Origin: Echinometra lucunter
Taxonomy: Eukaryota > Echinodermata > Echinoidea > Camarodonta > Echinometridae
NCBI GenBank assembly: GCA_029962745.1
Contig: CM057154.1
Coordinates: 20,526,857 to 20,590,856, forward strand
Reading direction: 5' to 3'
DNA: 64,000 bases
Shown in pieces: positions 1 through 13,100 of the stretch; positions within the stretch are counted from its first letter, which is position 1, and the number at the start of each line of letters is the position of its first letter. The notes under the pieces are model-generated. The model did no database searches and was not told where the DNA came from. It saw nothing but the letters and a program-made list of their open reading frames with translations. The position numbers were made by a program, and so were the translations under genes.

Positions 1-239
1 ACAGTAATTTTACAGTAAGCTAGAATTGTAAGAGTGCCATCTTATGCTCGTTCTGAACTCATGACTACAAATAACTTAGATTAATTGCACTTTACCTAAC
101 CAAAAACTCATTAAAAACAAAATGACAAAATAAACCCCCCAAAACTAAAAGTAATTTCATTTTAAACTATTAGATTCTACTTCTGATTTACCTTAATACA
201 GAAAACTATCTACCAAGTACATGTACATTCCAAGCTTTT
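1..239. other. AT-rich intergenic DNA, nothing recognised
   Basis: No coding potential, repeat match within the window, or RNA signature was seen here. Confidence 0.5.
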
Positions 240-482
240 AAAGCTAAAGAATTGAATTTTGAATTTGAATTTTGAATTTTATTCTCATAATTCACATAAT
301 ATAAAATATAACAAATATTTAACAATAACATAGTATATAAAAAAAAACATGACAATGGCATGAACATTCATGTAAATCAAACATAATGGAGTGAGTCAAA
401 AGTAATTACAGAAGACATTTGAATTGAGTGAAATATGAAGGAACCTGCGTGAAAAGCAGAGCTTGTTGAGACTGCAGGTTCC
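240..482 (-). mobile_element. LINE 3' end fragment (inferred)
   Basis: Begins with a GAATTTTGAATTT-like simple repeat, as LINE tails often do. Ends with a stretch (gtgaaatatgaaggaacctg...agcagagcttg) that resembles the 3' end of the better preserved LINE at 36780-36950. It abuts the TTAA target of the next element, so the piggyBac-like MITE appears to have landed here. Confidence 0.5.
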
Positions 483-822
483 TTAACCCATTCATGACAG
501 AGGTCCACATTTTGTGGTTTGGCCTAATATCTTTTGATGCAAAGCCCTAAAAATCATACCAAATACATGTGCAGAAAGAGCAAAAAATTTTACACAAATT
601 GTGCCAATTTTGGTTGCATCAGTATTTGTTGTTTGATGCTGAAAAATTTTTAAAGGAAAATAAGCATTAAAATCCTTAAATTGGCAATGTGATAGAAAGT
701 CTAAAATCACCGTTTTCCCCTGCAAATTGGCAACTTTTTGACTTCTCATCATAATTTCTGTCAATTTATATTCATTGCAGATACATGACGTTTTATAAGA
801 AAAATGTAGCAATAACATACAA
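483..822 (+). mobile_element. piggyBac-like MITE, copy 1, 3' truncated
   Basis: Starts with TTAA followed by CCCATTCATGACAGAGG and stays collinear with the complete copies at 9010-9418 and (inverted) 20884-21291 until about position 822, where the match stops. The right terminal repeat is missing. The open frame running through it on the minus strand is repeat sequence, not a gene. Confidence 0.75.
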
Positions 823-879
823 TCAAAGCTGGCATTTTTTTGGATATCAGAAAAAGAATATTGGCATGCAGTCATGCAG

Positions 880-1350
880 ACCAAGCAACATTAACCAATC
901 AGTTAGTCATTCAATCACTCAATGGGTCAATCAATTAACCAATCAAAAAAAAAAAAAAACAGAAATAAAAAACAACAACCAACCAGTCATGCACTCATTC
1001 AATCCAAAAGACAAAGTTGACGCAACTGAACAAAGGCAGTCTGCATTGCAAATGTGTAAGTTTCATGATCATTTCTCTTTACTTCAATTATAACAAGGAA
1101 ACATGGTTTTGTCATGTCTTTATTCCACCTGGTAAACGAAACAAAGTAAAAATTATTGACAATAAGTATCTTCCATGAGAGAAATGTTAAAATGTTAGTC
1201 AAATTCTTGAAAGTAACACATTTGCATTGCAGATTGCAGTTTTTCAATTCGGTCATCATCCTTGTCTTTTGGATTGAATGAGTGTATGATTGGTTAACTG
1301 CTTTTCTGACTGATGGAATGATTGACTTATTTATGAATGACTGATTGACT
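880..1350. repeat. Foldback element with CAATCA/TGATTG-rich arms
   Basis: The left arm (about 890-1065) is mirrored by the right arm (about 1200-1340). For example CATTCAATCCAAAAGACAA near 1005 pairs with TTGTCTTTTGGATTGAATG near 1263, and ATTGCAAATGTGT pairs with ACACATTTGCAATGC-like sequence near 1216. The outer parts are degenerate CAATCA tetranucleotide-like repeats. The 33985-35625 element has the same architecture. Confidence 0.7.
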
Positions 1351-3479
1351 GATTGCCTGATCTTCCTGCATGACCATCTTTAAGACATCCATATCATTCC
1401 AGGCTTAAAATATTTAAACTTACTGAAAATTAACATTACAAACAATCAATAAGGTATGCATTTGCTCACTCAAGCATGACATGTTAATGGATATGTCATA
1501 ACATAACACACCAATGGATAAGCCTATCCACTCATAAATTGCCAGAAAGCCCTCAGAATATTCAAATTATAAGCTTCCACAGTTAACACTACTGTTCACT
1601 TGGTTGATAGCAACCACCACAAATACCCATTCTTGTCAAGTCTGGAGTTTGCACCCTTTCACAAAAGTTACCTTTACTCGCTCAGGCGTAAATTGTTTTG
1701 AGATTTTTTGGTGGGATTTGGCAGAAGAGTAGAAGAGTGGGCTATCCACAGCAGGGAAAAAGATACACGGGGGCTTGGGGCGAATTCGCCCCCCAAAAAC
1801 GCCAAAAAGAGCCCCTGAAATTTTCATAGGGTCCAATGTAAACTGTAATACAATGTAGAAAATTTGGGTGGGTGGGCTTAAAGAGTAACCCCGGAAAAAA
1901 AAATAATTAATTTTTTCCCTGATCCACAGGTATGAAAATTTCCTGAAAATATTTTCAAATGCTCAGATGGCAAGAATTTTTCCAACTGTACACTTTTTTT
2001 CTGGGATGCAGTGTGCACTGCACAGGCAAATAGTGTTCCCCAGCTGGTTCACATGTCAGCATCAGAGGAGCAAGATCAACAATAAAAGAAAAAATAATAA
2101 TGATGATAATGATAATAATAATTAAAATTTAATCTGATAAATGACAATGATTTCAATGTGAATGAAATTCAACTGAAGCCTAACAAGTTAGGAAATTCAA
2201 AATTGTAGGAATGGTAACTGGTAGACCCTCTCTGCGGAAATAAAATTTTTTCATCATGAAAATCATCTTTCAGTGCAATGCAAAGGGCATATGGAAGTGG
2301 ATCCTAGTATTACCGAACACTTTTCATAAATATAATCATATCACATAAAATATTTAGTGAATATTTATCAAAATTACAAAATGAATACTCAAAATCCTAC
2401 AGAAAATATAGATGTACAAATTTTGCAAAGACAATCCAGGCCTAATCTTTGATAAATGATAGGATATAACCTGTATGGTCTGATGCCCCTTGTCTGGTCT
2501 GCGCAGTGCCCAAGTCTGCACATACATGTACGCGTAAGTGCGCGATTCTAACATCACAAAAGACGCAACGAACACAATCATTTTTAAATCAATTTTGGCG
2601 ATATGTATCACTGAAAAAATGATGAAAAAAGGGCGAAAGGCGTCTATTTTATGCATTTTTTACTCACATGTCTTGAAAATGCCACTTTCATGCAAAAAAT
2701 CCCGAACTGTATGTAAAGTGAATGAGTGCGCAGACAAGGGCACCTTCCTCTTTTTAGCATCAAATTTACACCATCGCCTTTTCTTGTAAAAAATCACATT
2801 GTTCTTGTTCGGATTTCGATGAAATTTTCGGCACAGTTACTCCCTAGGATATGAGGATTAATGAGGTCAGCCATTTGAGGAATACAGTTTGTCAGTTTTA
2901 AGTGAAATATTAGGTCTAACGTTAACAGTTAGAGTCTAGGTGCGCAGACAAGGGTCCCCCCATCATGATCATACCCTCCAATCACTACCCTCTGACATTT
3001 GTGGCGCTTTGGCTATTAAAAAGGGTATTGTATTTAATACCAAACATGTGTTTTCTATGGGAAAAGGTTTGAAATTGGCAATCAGTTATTTTTCTCATAC
3101 AGCTCAGCTAAAACTGAAAGTAAGAGAGGAGCCAAGTCGCAGGAGTAGCGTAGCGGCTGGGGCGGGCTCATATGGGAGCCGGGAGGAGTTAGGGGGACAA
3201 GTCATATTGAGAATGAGATACCGAAAGAGCCCATGAATTTTTTAGTTGAAATTATACATTCTTCACTGCTTCAACAAAAATCATTTCAGATTTACGTACC
3301 TATAAAGGAGCTATCTTGAATGATCTCCAAAATATTCTTAGATTCGTAACTATAATTCGAACGATTTATTTCCATGTTTAGCTCGTTCAATTCAGAACAC
3401 AGCTCACATCACAGTTGTCGTTCCGTTCAAAACACATGCATGGGGTACATGTACTATGGCAAGCCGTTTTAACATTTAA
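1351..3479. other. Intergenic DNA, no gene seen
   Basis: Only short open frames occur. GTGCGCAGACAAGG recurs at about 2727 and 2939, and a partial inverse lies near 2490, suggesting another decayed inverted-repeat element. No splice-supported coding exon was recognised. Confidence 0.5.
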
Positions 3480-3483
3480 TCCT

Positions 3484-3565
3484 ATTTCTTGATATCAAGA
3501 ATTCATTTCTTGATATCAAGAATTACCATTGCTTAACTACACGAAACCATTTCTTGATATCAAGT
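3484..3565. repeat. Three copies of a perfect palindrome TTTCTTGATATCAAGAA
   Basis: The self-complementary word TTCTTGATATCAAG occurs near 3487, 3509 and 3551. The first two are spaced about 22 bp apart and the third lies a further 42 bp on. Confidence 0.8.
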
Positions 3566-3589
3566 GACTATCTGTAAGAATATAATTTT

Positions 3590-4485
3590 TTTAAAAGAAA
3601 AGAACAAACACGACTATATAGACATTTTTCAAGCAGTTTTGAAAGGCTAGGCAAGATTGAGATATTGGTCTATAATTTTGAAATAAGTGAATTTCACCTT
3701 TCAAGGTAATTTTTGCAATCTTAAATTTATCTGGGAATGTTCCAGTAGATAATGAAATATCAAAAATGTGAACTAATGGTTTAACGATGGAATGAATATT
3801 TTTTTTAAGAACTGTACTACTTAAATTATAAAAACCACATGCCATACTATTATTCAAAGACTTAGAGATTTCAATTATTTCATTATCTGTAACAGCATAA
3901 AAAATACAAAATTGGGGTAAAAATCCTTAAGATAATCGGAGTGGGTCTTCGAGGTAACAAAAGACTCATTCGTAATCGCTTTAGAACAACATGTAGAAAC
4001 ATGTAAATTAAGTCCATTTACTATTTGCTGAGAATTTTCAATCCTTTCTCCACTGTCTAGAAAATACTGTGGTAAAGAATTTTTTAGGTTTATTCAAGAC
4101 AGAATTTATTACAGACCATGTACCCTTAGGATTATTTCTTGTTACTTTAAATTTCTGGCAGTAATATTCTCTTTTAGCATTACGTAACCAATTATTCACC
4201 TTATTTCTATACTTTTTGAAATTCCTTTCATTAGATGTAGAAGTATTACAGAAGTATTTTTTATACAATCTGTTTTTCCTTTTGATACAACGAAGTAAAG
4301 AAGGTGATATCCAGGGCTTACGAATTCGTAATTTACTTTTTTTTTCTTTTTACCAGAGGAAAATGTTTATCATTTAAACGCATCACAATATGAATAAAGA
4401 TATTATACAGAGAATTTACATCATTATTTGTGTTATTAAATTGTTTATGGTCATAAAATCAAATTTCCTCCAGTCATTGATCTTG
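3590..4485 (-). pseudogene. Decayed non-LTR retrotransposon (reverse transcriptase fragment)
   Basis: Read on the minus strand, 4268-4038 gives the basic linker typical of the region between endonuclease and reverse transcriptase (KKYRNKVNNWLRNAKREYY). 3857-3591 gives a start-of-RT block (LVHIFDISLSTGTFPDKFKI, then FQNYRPIS). The frames are interrupted by stops and shifts. The upstream part (about 4485-4390) still reads INDWRKFDF-like sequence, and the element is broken off at the G-rich minisatellite. It resembles jockey/CR1-type LINEs; the clade is not resolved. Confidence 0.8.
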
Positions 4486-4489
4486 TCCT

Positions 4490-4772
4490 CAAAGTGGGGG
4501 GGGGGGGAGATGTCCTCCAGGGGAGTTGTCCTCGGGGGAGTTGTCCTCCGGGGGAGTTGTCCTCGGGGAGCTGTTTTCCGGGGGAGTTGTCCTCCTGGGG
4601 AGTTGTCCTCGGGGGAGTTGTCCTCCGGGAGAGTTGTCCTCCGGGGGAGTTGTCCTTGGGGGAGCTGTCCTCGGGGTGGGGGGGGAGCTGTCCTCGGGGG
4701 AGTTGTCCTCAGGGGGGGTGGGGTTGTCCACCGGGGGAGTTGTCCTCGGGGTAGTTGTCCTCCGGGGGAGAT
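4490..4772. repeat. G-rich minisatellite, about 14-16 bp unit
   Basis: Repeats of GGGGGAGTTGTCCTC(C/G) with variable G-run length. The long open frames on both strands here are products of the repeat. It lies between a LINE fragment and a foldback element. Confidence 0.85.
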
Positions 4773-5552
4773 AAACACAAAAAAAGTAAACCCCCCCCCC
4801 TAATTCAAAATAGCATAACTTTTTAACGAAGACGTTTTTATGAAAATAATTTGGCAGGAGTGGTCCTACACTTATTGACTAACTTCTGTTTGAAAACGAG
4901 ATTGATCTGTCAAGTTATGCATGAGTGAGCAGACATTAAAGGCAAAAATGTCACTTTTCATAAGTAACAAGAGTCATGGGGGGGGGGGGGAGTTGTGAAA
5001 CAAGATTTTTCTGGCGTTTGTTTAAGTGCTGTTGATGTTTTTCGATGTTGTGCCATGGTTGAGTGACAAAATTGCTAACGATGAAGCAAGAAAAGCTGAA
5101 AATTTACTGTTTAATGCCCGAAAAACGACTACCTGGTATTTACACATAATATGCTGACTCATATTGGTTGATGCCAATTTTTTCCACAAACTGAATGGAT
5201 TTTGCAGATTTAGGAGGGCTGAACATCATTTTTCTCAAAAAACTTTATTCATCTAACTGTGATAAACCTGAAAAGTGTCAGGGATAGGCATGACTGGGTC
5301 AAACAATCGAAGAATTCAAATTCGCGAAAGGTTTGTTTCACAGAGCCCAAAAATGACTCCTGTGACTTTTGAAAAGTGACGTTTTTGCGTTCACTGTTTG
5401 TTCACTCAAGCATGACGGATCATCTCATTTTCACACAGAAGTTAGTCAATAAGTGTAGGAACACTCCTGCCAAATTATTTTGCTCAAAACTTTTTCGTTA
5501 AAAAGTTATAATATTTTGAATTAGGGGGAGTTACTTTTTTTTGTTGTGTTTA
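4773..5552. repeat. Foldback element, about 780 bp
   Basis: The left end (TAAACACAAAAAAAGTAA, C run, CTAATTCAAAATA) is mirrored by the right end (TATTTTGAATTAGGGGG, TTACTTTTTTTTGTTGTG). The arms continue inward: CAGGAGTGGTCCTACACTTA near 4855 against AGTGTAGGAACACTCCTG near 5454. Both arms are about 220 bp with point divergence. Confidence 0.75.
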
Positions 5553-5689
5553 GTACAGAGGTTATACTAAGTTCAGCTATGCTCAATGCAATACAGCGGA
5601 GCATATTAGACATACCTCAAAGATTGGGTTGCCCGCTCCCGGCGGTTCTGACTGGCTACTGGTTTCCCTCGTTTGGGGCGATGGATGCA

Positions 5690-6290
5690 CGGAACCCGGG
5701 GGGGGGGGGCACTCAGTATATAATGCGTGGTGGGTATGTGCCGCGGAGAAGACCCCCATTTTTACACTCAAATTTCCGTTCCAAATTAAAGCATAGCATT
5801 TTTATCTTATTGAAAAAAAGAACAAAGAAAGTCGTTCCAAAGCATAGCATATTTTTCGTTACACCTTTCTAGCCGCATTGATCCGCTACAATGAGCTGCA
5901 TTTTGGGTGAAAAGCGGCCCGCAGAGCGCTGTCCGACCATCGCCTCTGCACGAGCGCACCCGACGCCCGTGCCGCCGGGCTAGCTGCGTGCACGTATGCC
6001 CGTTCCATAGGGATGCATACGTACTCACACGCAGGCGAACCGTTCCAAAGACCCCCGTTTTCACAAACATTTGTAGTTCCGAAGCCCGTTCCGAAGACCC
6101 TCCTTTTCACAATAAGCCCGTTCCAAAGCCCCCGTTTTTTGTCTCGCCCGCGGCACATACCTACTACTTTTGGGGTCGAGTGCCCCCCCCCCGGGAAGGC
6201 CTCTTTTCCTTCTGTTTCTTTGCCCGCGGCACATACCACTTTTGGGGTCGAGTGCCCCCCCCCCCGGGGCACGCAACAGCTACGGTCAGG
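5690..6290. mobile_element. MITE-like element with internal GTTCCAAAGACCCCC array
   Basis: Flanked by a G run at 5699 and a C run at 6255. Contains inverted GTATGTGCCGCGG / CCGCGGCACATAC motifs and several degenerate copies of CGTTCCAAAGACCCCCGTTTT. A related piece lies inverted at 24354-24545. Open frames here (including one of 183 residues on the minus strand) derive from the repeat. Confidence 0.6.
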
Positions 6291-6637
6291 TGGTTCCTTC
6301 TCCCTATTGTTATGACGGCATTTTGTAATTAGCTCAGATCGGTGGTTGATCGCTTTAAATTTATTAGTGGCTATTCCATTATTATGCAATGTAACAGCTG
6401 CATAACGGTTAAAAAAAAATACCAGAGAATTGTTCATGTATATTTAGGTCAGGATCTGTGCCCTCTCTCTCTCTCTGATCTGTGACCTCTGTCCGATATC
6501 ACAACTCGACCTTTCTTAGGTGTTGTTGGTTCGTGTTGCATTAGTTTGGAAGGACCGAGGGAAAAGCCGTGGCCCAATGGAACCGAGTGGCCCTTGTATG
6601 AAGCCTATGTTAAGCAGTCCATTCACTGTAATTAAGT

Positions 6638-6824
6638 ATGAAGTTAACATTCCCTGCCGATTTTCTTTCCATACTGAAGCTAGCCCTCTGGTTTATGGTC
6701 TTAATATTATGTGTATGTTCAGCCTTTCTTTCTTCACAGCGGAATATCGTACATGCTTCTGATAGAATATCGTCCATCCTGACCAGTATTCGTGGGATTC
6801 CAACGGAGACAAAGGACCAAAATG
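6638..6824 (+). CDS. WSCD1-like: WSCD-like exon 1: start codon and signal anchor
   Basis: Encodes the cytoplasmic tail, membrane anchor and start of the stem. The donor is G|GTAAGT at 6825, phase 1. Position 6638 is the first ATG after an in-frame stop nine bases upstream. Confidence 0.8.
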
Positions 6825-7127
6825 GTAAGTGAAAAGCAATTCAAACTGGGCTCATCATAATGAAGTTTGATTGTGCTTCTGTTATGAGTAATTTGATGTT
6901 GATTTGATTTAATTCATATGTTAATTACAAATGTCAAGAAATCGATTATTTATAAACTATAAACAATATTACCACACAAATATCTTACTAATATTATGTA
7001 ATAATCTGCATATGAAAGGTGTTTAATATAGGTTTTCCTGGCCATTTTAATTGTTTTGTCACATATTAGAAGCACCATTTAAATTCGTAAAATACGCTCA
7101 TGCATCGAAATATCGTCATTCAAATTC

Positions 7128-7161
<34 letters not shown>

Positions 7162-10100
7162 TCGTTTAATCTAACTAACGTGGCAACCGATTTCGCATTT
7201 GTGCATTCTAATCCATTGAATGCGCATACAATTTTCGGCACTGGTTATTCAACTTCGTCCCCACTTGTCGCCAGCTCATTCCGAATATTCAAATTCGCAT
7301 ATGGGCAAACAGGTTCATAATAGGAGCATTCAAATTAAATCTGTAAAAATTGAGTGTCCAATGAAATTACATCACTTGTGTACTGCATTTTAAATTGATG
7401 TTAAAAACATCTCATTGATTAGGAGCGTTAACACAGTCTCACTATGAACATGACGGACAAAGAAAACGGACAAAATAAACAACCCCTCATTCTACCCTTC
7501 ACAATGGTTCTGGTAGTCAAAGAACATCCCTTCACTGCTATTGTCTAAAATATGTGGAACAGGTGTCACATGCATATTCACCTGGAACTACATGATTAAA
7601 CATAATAGCTGTGAAGGGATGTTCTTTTGACTACCAGAACCATTGTGAAGGGTAGAATGAGAGGTTGTTTATTTTGTCCGCTTTCTTTGTCCGCCATGCT
7701 CATAGTGTCTTTTCAACGTGACAAATGCTACCGTCATACCCAGGCCTCAGGGGCAGCGCGCCGCGGCGGAGCGTCTTTCAAAGTGGGGGGGGGGGGGGGA
7801 GCACTTACAAAAGCTGATCACAAGAAGGAAAATAATACCCTTACATTCTATTTAACACGTTTTTAAGGGGCATTTCGACATACTCTTTTTACCTTTACAT
7901 GGTAATAACTACTGAGCAGTTTTATACTGCTCTGATTGCTCATTTGCGAGCGAGCGAAGCGAGCAAGCAAAACTGCTTAGTATTTTTTCCTGAAGGTCAT
8001 GGTATTTGCTGTATAATTAGAGCGGCCTATAATGATAAAAAATAAACCGAAAATTTGTTGTTGTTTGTTTTTTATTTCAGAATCAATGAAAAAGAACATA
8101 TTAAACTAACGCACTGATCTGTATGTAAAGATATTAGTGGTAAAACCACGGCCCTGCGGTCTATCGAAATTTCCCCGCAGGGAGTAAGAGAGGGATGATA
8201 ATCGATGATTTTTGAAATACAACTTTAAAAGTTTTTTTCTTTCCCATTTTCAATTATTTGTTTAAAATGTTATACAATATCCATGGCTTGTTGATGCAAA
8301 GCCGTCTTTTCCTAATAAAGATATACTGAAAATTATATTAATGATAATTTACCATTGATGAAGGAGATCAGGGCAGTACGCAGAAATTTTTTTTCCTGGG
8401 GGGCAAGACGCCTGAAGATTTTCAAAGAAACTCAAAAGCGAGGGAGCGACGCGACCGAGCTGGTCATGAGGGCCCTTTAAAGTGAAATTGAAGGATTTGA
8501 TGCACACTTTTAGTGAATTTTGTGAAAATTTTCAGTAAAAAAATGTAAACTTTCAAAATTTCGGGGGGGGGGGGGAAACTGCCCTCCTGCCCCCGCTGCG
8601 TACGGCCATGAAGGAGATTAAAATGGAATTACAACTCTGAAGGACAATGTTTACATGCTTAAGAAAAAAAAAACTCTTTAAAAATGTTTTTTTTTTTAAA
8701 GTGAACACAATCACTCTGTTAGGGGTGAATTTGAGAAAAGAATGAATCTAGATTGAATTAAGAGTAAAAATGTGATATATTCACTCTTTTAGGAGAGACC
8801 TCATGTTCACTCAGAACCCTTGATTGATCCCTGAAGTCACCCCTAAAAGAGTGAATATCACAATATTGTTCCTAATTCATTCTAAATGCACTCTTTCTTA
8901 AATTCACCCGTAACAGAGTGAATGCGTTCACTTCTTTTTGAAGAGGGATGGAATCGTTAGAATTGTACTTTTTACTTAGAACATTTAGGGAGTCATTGGG
9001 CCCCCTTAACCCATTCGTGACATAGGTCCACATTTTGTGGTTTGGCCTAATATTTTTTGATGCAAAGCCCTAAAAAATCATACCAAATACATGAGCAGAA
9101 AGAGCAAAAAATTCTACACAAACTGTGCCCATTTTGGTTGCGTCAATATTCGTTGTTTGATGTTGAAAATTTTTCAAAGGAAAATAAGCATTAAAATCCT
9201 TAAATTAGCAATGTGATAGAAAGTTTCAAATCACCGCTTTTCCCTGCAAATTGGCAACTTTTTTACTTCTCATCATAATTTTTGTCAATTTATATTCATT
9301 TCAGATACATGACGTTTTATAAGAAAAATGTAGCAATAAAATAAAAATGTTGGTGTTGCCAATTTGAAGAATAAAAGCTGATCAAATTAGGCTTTAAATA
9401 ATTCCTGTCACGAATGGGTTAACAGAAAAAGCCAATGTTTGAAAAAAATGTAGGTTGTTATTTTGGTTTCAGGATTTCAGGGGTTCTATGTACAAACCTA
9501 ACCCCATCGCCTCAGCACACACATTTGTTTTTTGTAACAAAATGTGCACACGTTGGTATCAATATGCATATAGCCATCACTTTATTTGAAATACGATAAA
9601 ACAGCAATGTAGATGAAATGCCTTGTTCAAGGGCATAAATGCCGTGCCGGGGTTTGAACCCCGGACCTTCGCGTCTACAGTCCAGCGCCTTAAATCATAC
9701 GACACCTCTACATACACATACACACCTTTTAAAATTTTTTTAACACGTGCACACGTTGGTATCAATAATGCCTGTAGCATTTTCATTTATTTGATGTATA
9801 CGATAAAAGAGCAATGTAGATGAAATGCCTTGCTCAAGGGCATAAGTGCCGTGCCGGGAATCGAACCCCCGACTTTCGCGTCTCCAGTCAAGCGCCTTAG
9901 ACCACTCGACCACGGCACCTCCACGGCACACACAACACACACCCGCACACAATGCTGTTCCGTGGAAACGAACTGGAATACAACACCTCTTCAAATCCCA
10001 CATGATAATGATAATGAAATAAAACCAATAATTATAATTGCTTTTATCATTTTTACCATGATTAATAGTATTATCACCATTACTACCATCATTATCATTC

Positions 10101-13100
10101 TTATTCATATTTATATTTTTGTTTTATCATCGTTATTATTACTAATATCATTAATGTTATCGTTATTATCATTATTATTAGCAGCAGAAGCTGTTATAAT
10201 AAATGACCCCCCTCGAAAAAAACCCCAGAATAAACCACCCCCCGTCACCCCCCCCCCCCAAAAAAAAATCCCTCTTGCCTGGAGGTAAGTTACGGATGAC
10301 CCACAAACAGCCCCCAACACTCTAAATCCATTCGCTTGATGCAACATATGCTCTGCCGAAAATTTAATGTTTCATCCTCCGCTGAGACTATACCAATATT
10401 TTTATTGCGTAATATCCTATTATTTTTTAAAATTAAACACCGCATTTGTTACTTAAGTTTATTTCATTTTCGGAATAACGAACCTCATTTCATTTTCGGA
10501 ATAGCGAACCTTATTTCATTTTCGGACTAACGAATCTTATTTCATTTTCGGACTAAAGAACCTTATTTCATTTTCGGATTAACGAACCTTCGGAATAACG
10601 AACCTTTTTTCGTTTTCGGACTCACGAACCTCCGGAATAACGAACCTTATTTCATTTTCGGATTAACGAACCTTCGGAATAACGAACTTTATTTCATTTT
10701 CGAAATAACGAACCTTCGGAACAACGAACCTTCGGAGTATTCGAACCTTCGGAATAACGAACCTTCGGAATAACGAACATCACCCGTTATTTTACCAAAC
10801 ATACAAATAGTAGGGTGTGAAAAAGATGAAAAACTCGTTTAGGTGTAAATGGGCCCCTGAAGAGAAAGGGACGTTTTCCCCTTCCTTTTAAGTAAAAAAT
10901 AAAGAGGAGAAAGAAAGAAAAAAAAAAACCACAGGGTTTGATACTTCAAAAGCACAGAATATATATTATATATTTAACCTTAAAAAACTCCTTCCAGGTC
11001 AGCCCAAAAAGCATGGAGGCTTCGTTTATAATCAACCCTTCAGCTGACTTAAAAGTAGGGAAAATGAATCGGTGAATGAACAAGTGATTAGAAAGGGGAA
11101 AAAAGTGTGAGAATTTGGAACTGATGACCAGTCTCCGATGCATGAATGCATCCATAGACACATTCATAAAACAAACTGAAATAAGAGTATAAGAAGGATT
11201 CTAAAATTACCAACATAAAAGCCGACACGAAAGCTAATTTGATACATCGTGTTCATTTAATGAATGAGAGTACAATTTATAGAAGTATGTTAAAACATTT
11301 CAGATTTTGACCCCGCCTCGTCCCCCCCCAAAAAAAAAAAAAAAAAAAAAAATTGGGAGCGAATGAATGAATAACTATATGAGAGAAAAAACTTTATAGA
11401 CAGAATAGAGTTCTCAGAGTACAAATCCAATTCGTCGCCGAGCGTCCCCTTCCCCTCCACAAGCACGGACGCAGCACAATATGCCTTGACATCCATAACT
11501 TCTCACAATTGAACTCATTCCCCGACCCCGCCCCCCCCCCCCCCCAACCCAGTCGATGGGAAGCGGGAAATCCGGGAATTAACATTGCCCGTTCTGCTAG
11601 TTCTGTGGTTCTGCCATGTGTTGCTGATTTGGAGGAGTTTGATTGGCTCCAAAAGGTGACCAGAAGAGTACACTTTTCTTTAGGGGTGTTACCATGACGT
11701 GATACGTTAGCACAATAGAGATTCGGATCGCCTTCGCAGCTAAATCCTTCGTCGAATGGATCCAAGGAACGAATCGCCTGGTCAGAACGAATCGTCTATG
11801 ATGATCGCATTTAGTCGACCAAAGTGGACCCGATTGGCGGGTAAATGTTCAGGCGATTGGTTCAGGAGGATCCAATCGCCTGCCCGGAACCAATCATCTA
11901 TGACACCGGAATATGAAGTTTCTGTGCATTTCACCACCAAAATTATAAAAAAAATTGCGCGCTCGCGCTTCGCTCGCGCGGACAAAGTTGTGAATCTGAA
12001 GAGTTGTTCTTGGGGAAAAGGCCCCATCGCGAATATGTGCCCGTCAACCAAACCCTCCCCTTGAAATGCCCGGTCTCTAACCTCTCACGCCATCCTACCA
12101 TGCTACCAGTGGTGAACAATAATCTTGTTTTTAGTACTAACGGGAGATGATGCTGGGAAACAATAATTCATGATAACCGTGATCAAATAAAACATTTTAA
12201 ATTTTTATTTTCTTAATGAAAAATTCTAAAACTTGCACTTTTGAAATATTAAAGGGGAGAAATGTGCTTGTTCGGGGGGGGGTGGGTAGGGCTGCATGCT
12301 GGTAGTAAGCATTTGAGGTGGGTCCCCAAGAGTGTTTGCCTCGCCCAAGCTGGGACCTTCCGGCGCGTCTGATGATTATATTCCAGAAAATGGGCCTTCA
12401 ACCATTGAATGCATGGTGCAGGTGCCCAATATGTATCATTTTGTTGTCCATGATTCCAATAAATAATTTCAGCATACGTCGTATAGCATAATGTCTCAAT
12501 ATGTAATTCAGTAAGATATGCGGGTATTTTTACATTCAAACTTTCTCCTGGAAAGCTGGAATTTCGTAATGCTGCATGTAGTTAAATACATACCTCTTTC
12601 TAGTGAGGTCCATTAAGAGTGCAGTTGTTAGAGATGGCATATTATTTAAGCAATACAATGGGCCCTTTCATATGCCCACATTCATGATACTTTCCAGAAA
12701 ATGGGCCTTCAACAATGAATGCATGGTGCAGATCTTGAGAGAGCGTGATAACTAGAACGCAGGAATAGTAGCAGAGCGTAGATCATGCCGCAACCGACCT
12801 TCATAGAGCGTAAAAGACCTTGTTGCGCCATTGTAGGGGATCGTGGTGAGCAAGAAAAGGTCATAAAATGAATTGTATAGCTCCATGCTTTGATTTTTTT
12901 CTTCAAATCGTGGAGATCGTGGCCCAGTGTAAACCCAGGATAACAATGTGTCCAAAGAACAACCATGGTCTCCAGGGACCGTAGCTCGGTACGTTTTCCA
13001 GCATGGGTGTCGATCCCGGGGGGGGGGGGGGTATATAAAGTAACAATAAATATTGTAGTTTTAGAATTGGTTGATTACAGAAGTGACAGGAAGCAAATAA

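Noticed and set aside
492..884. 130-residue minus-strand frame
   Set aside because: Lies in the piggyBac-like MITE; the other copies do not keep it open.
4390..4803. Frames up to 137 residues rich in Gly/Pro/Arg
   Set aside because: G-rich minisatellite read in different frames; no splice or start context.
5886..6437. 183-residue minus-strand frame
   Set aside because: Covers a repeat element whose partial copy at 24.4 kb does not keep the frame.
9840..9912. tRNA gene on the minus strand
   Set aside because: A- and B-boxes are present but no normal anticodon stem forms, and a SINE body follows.
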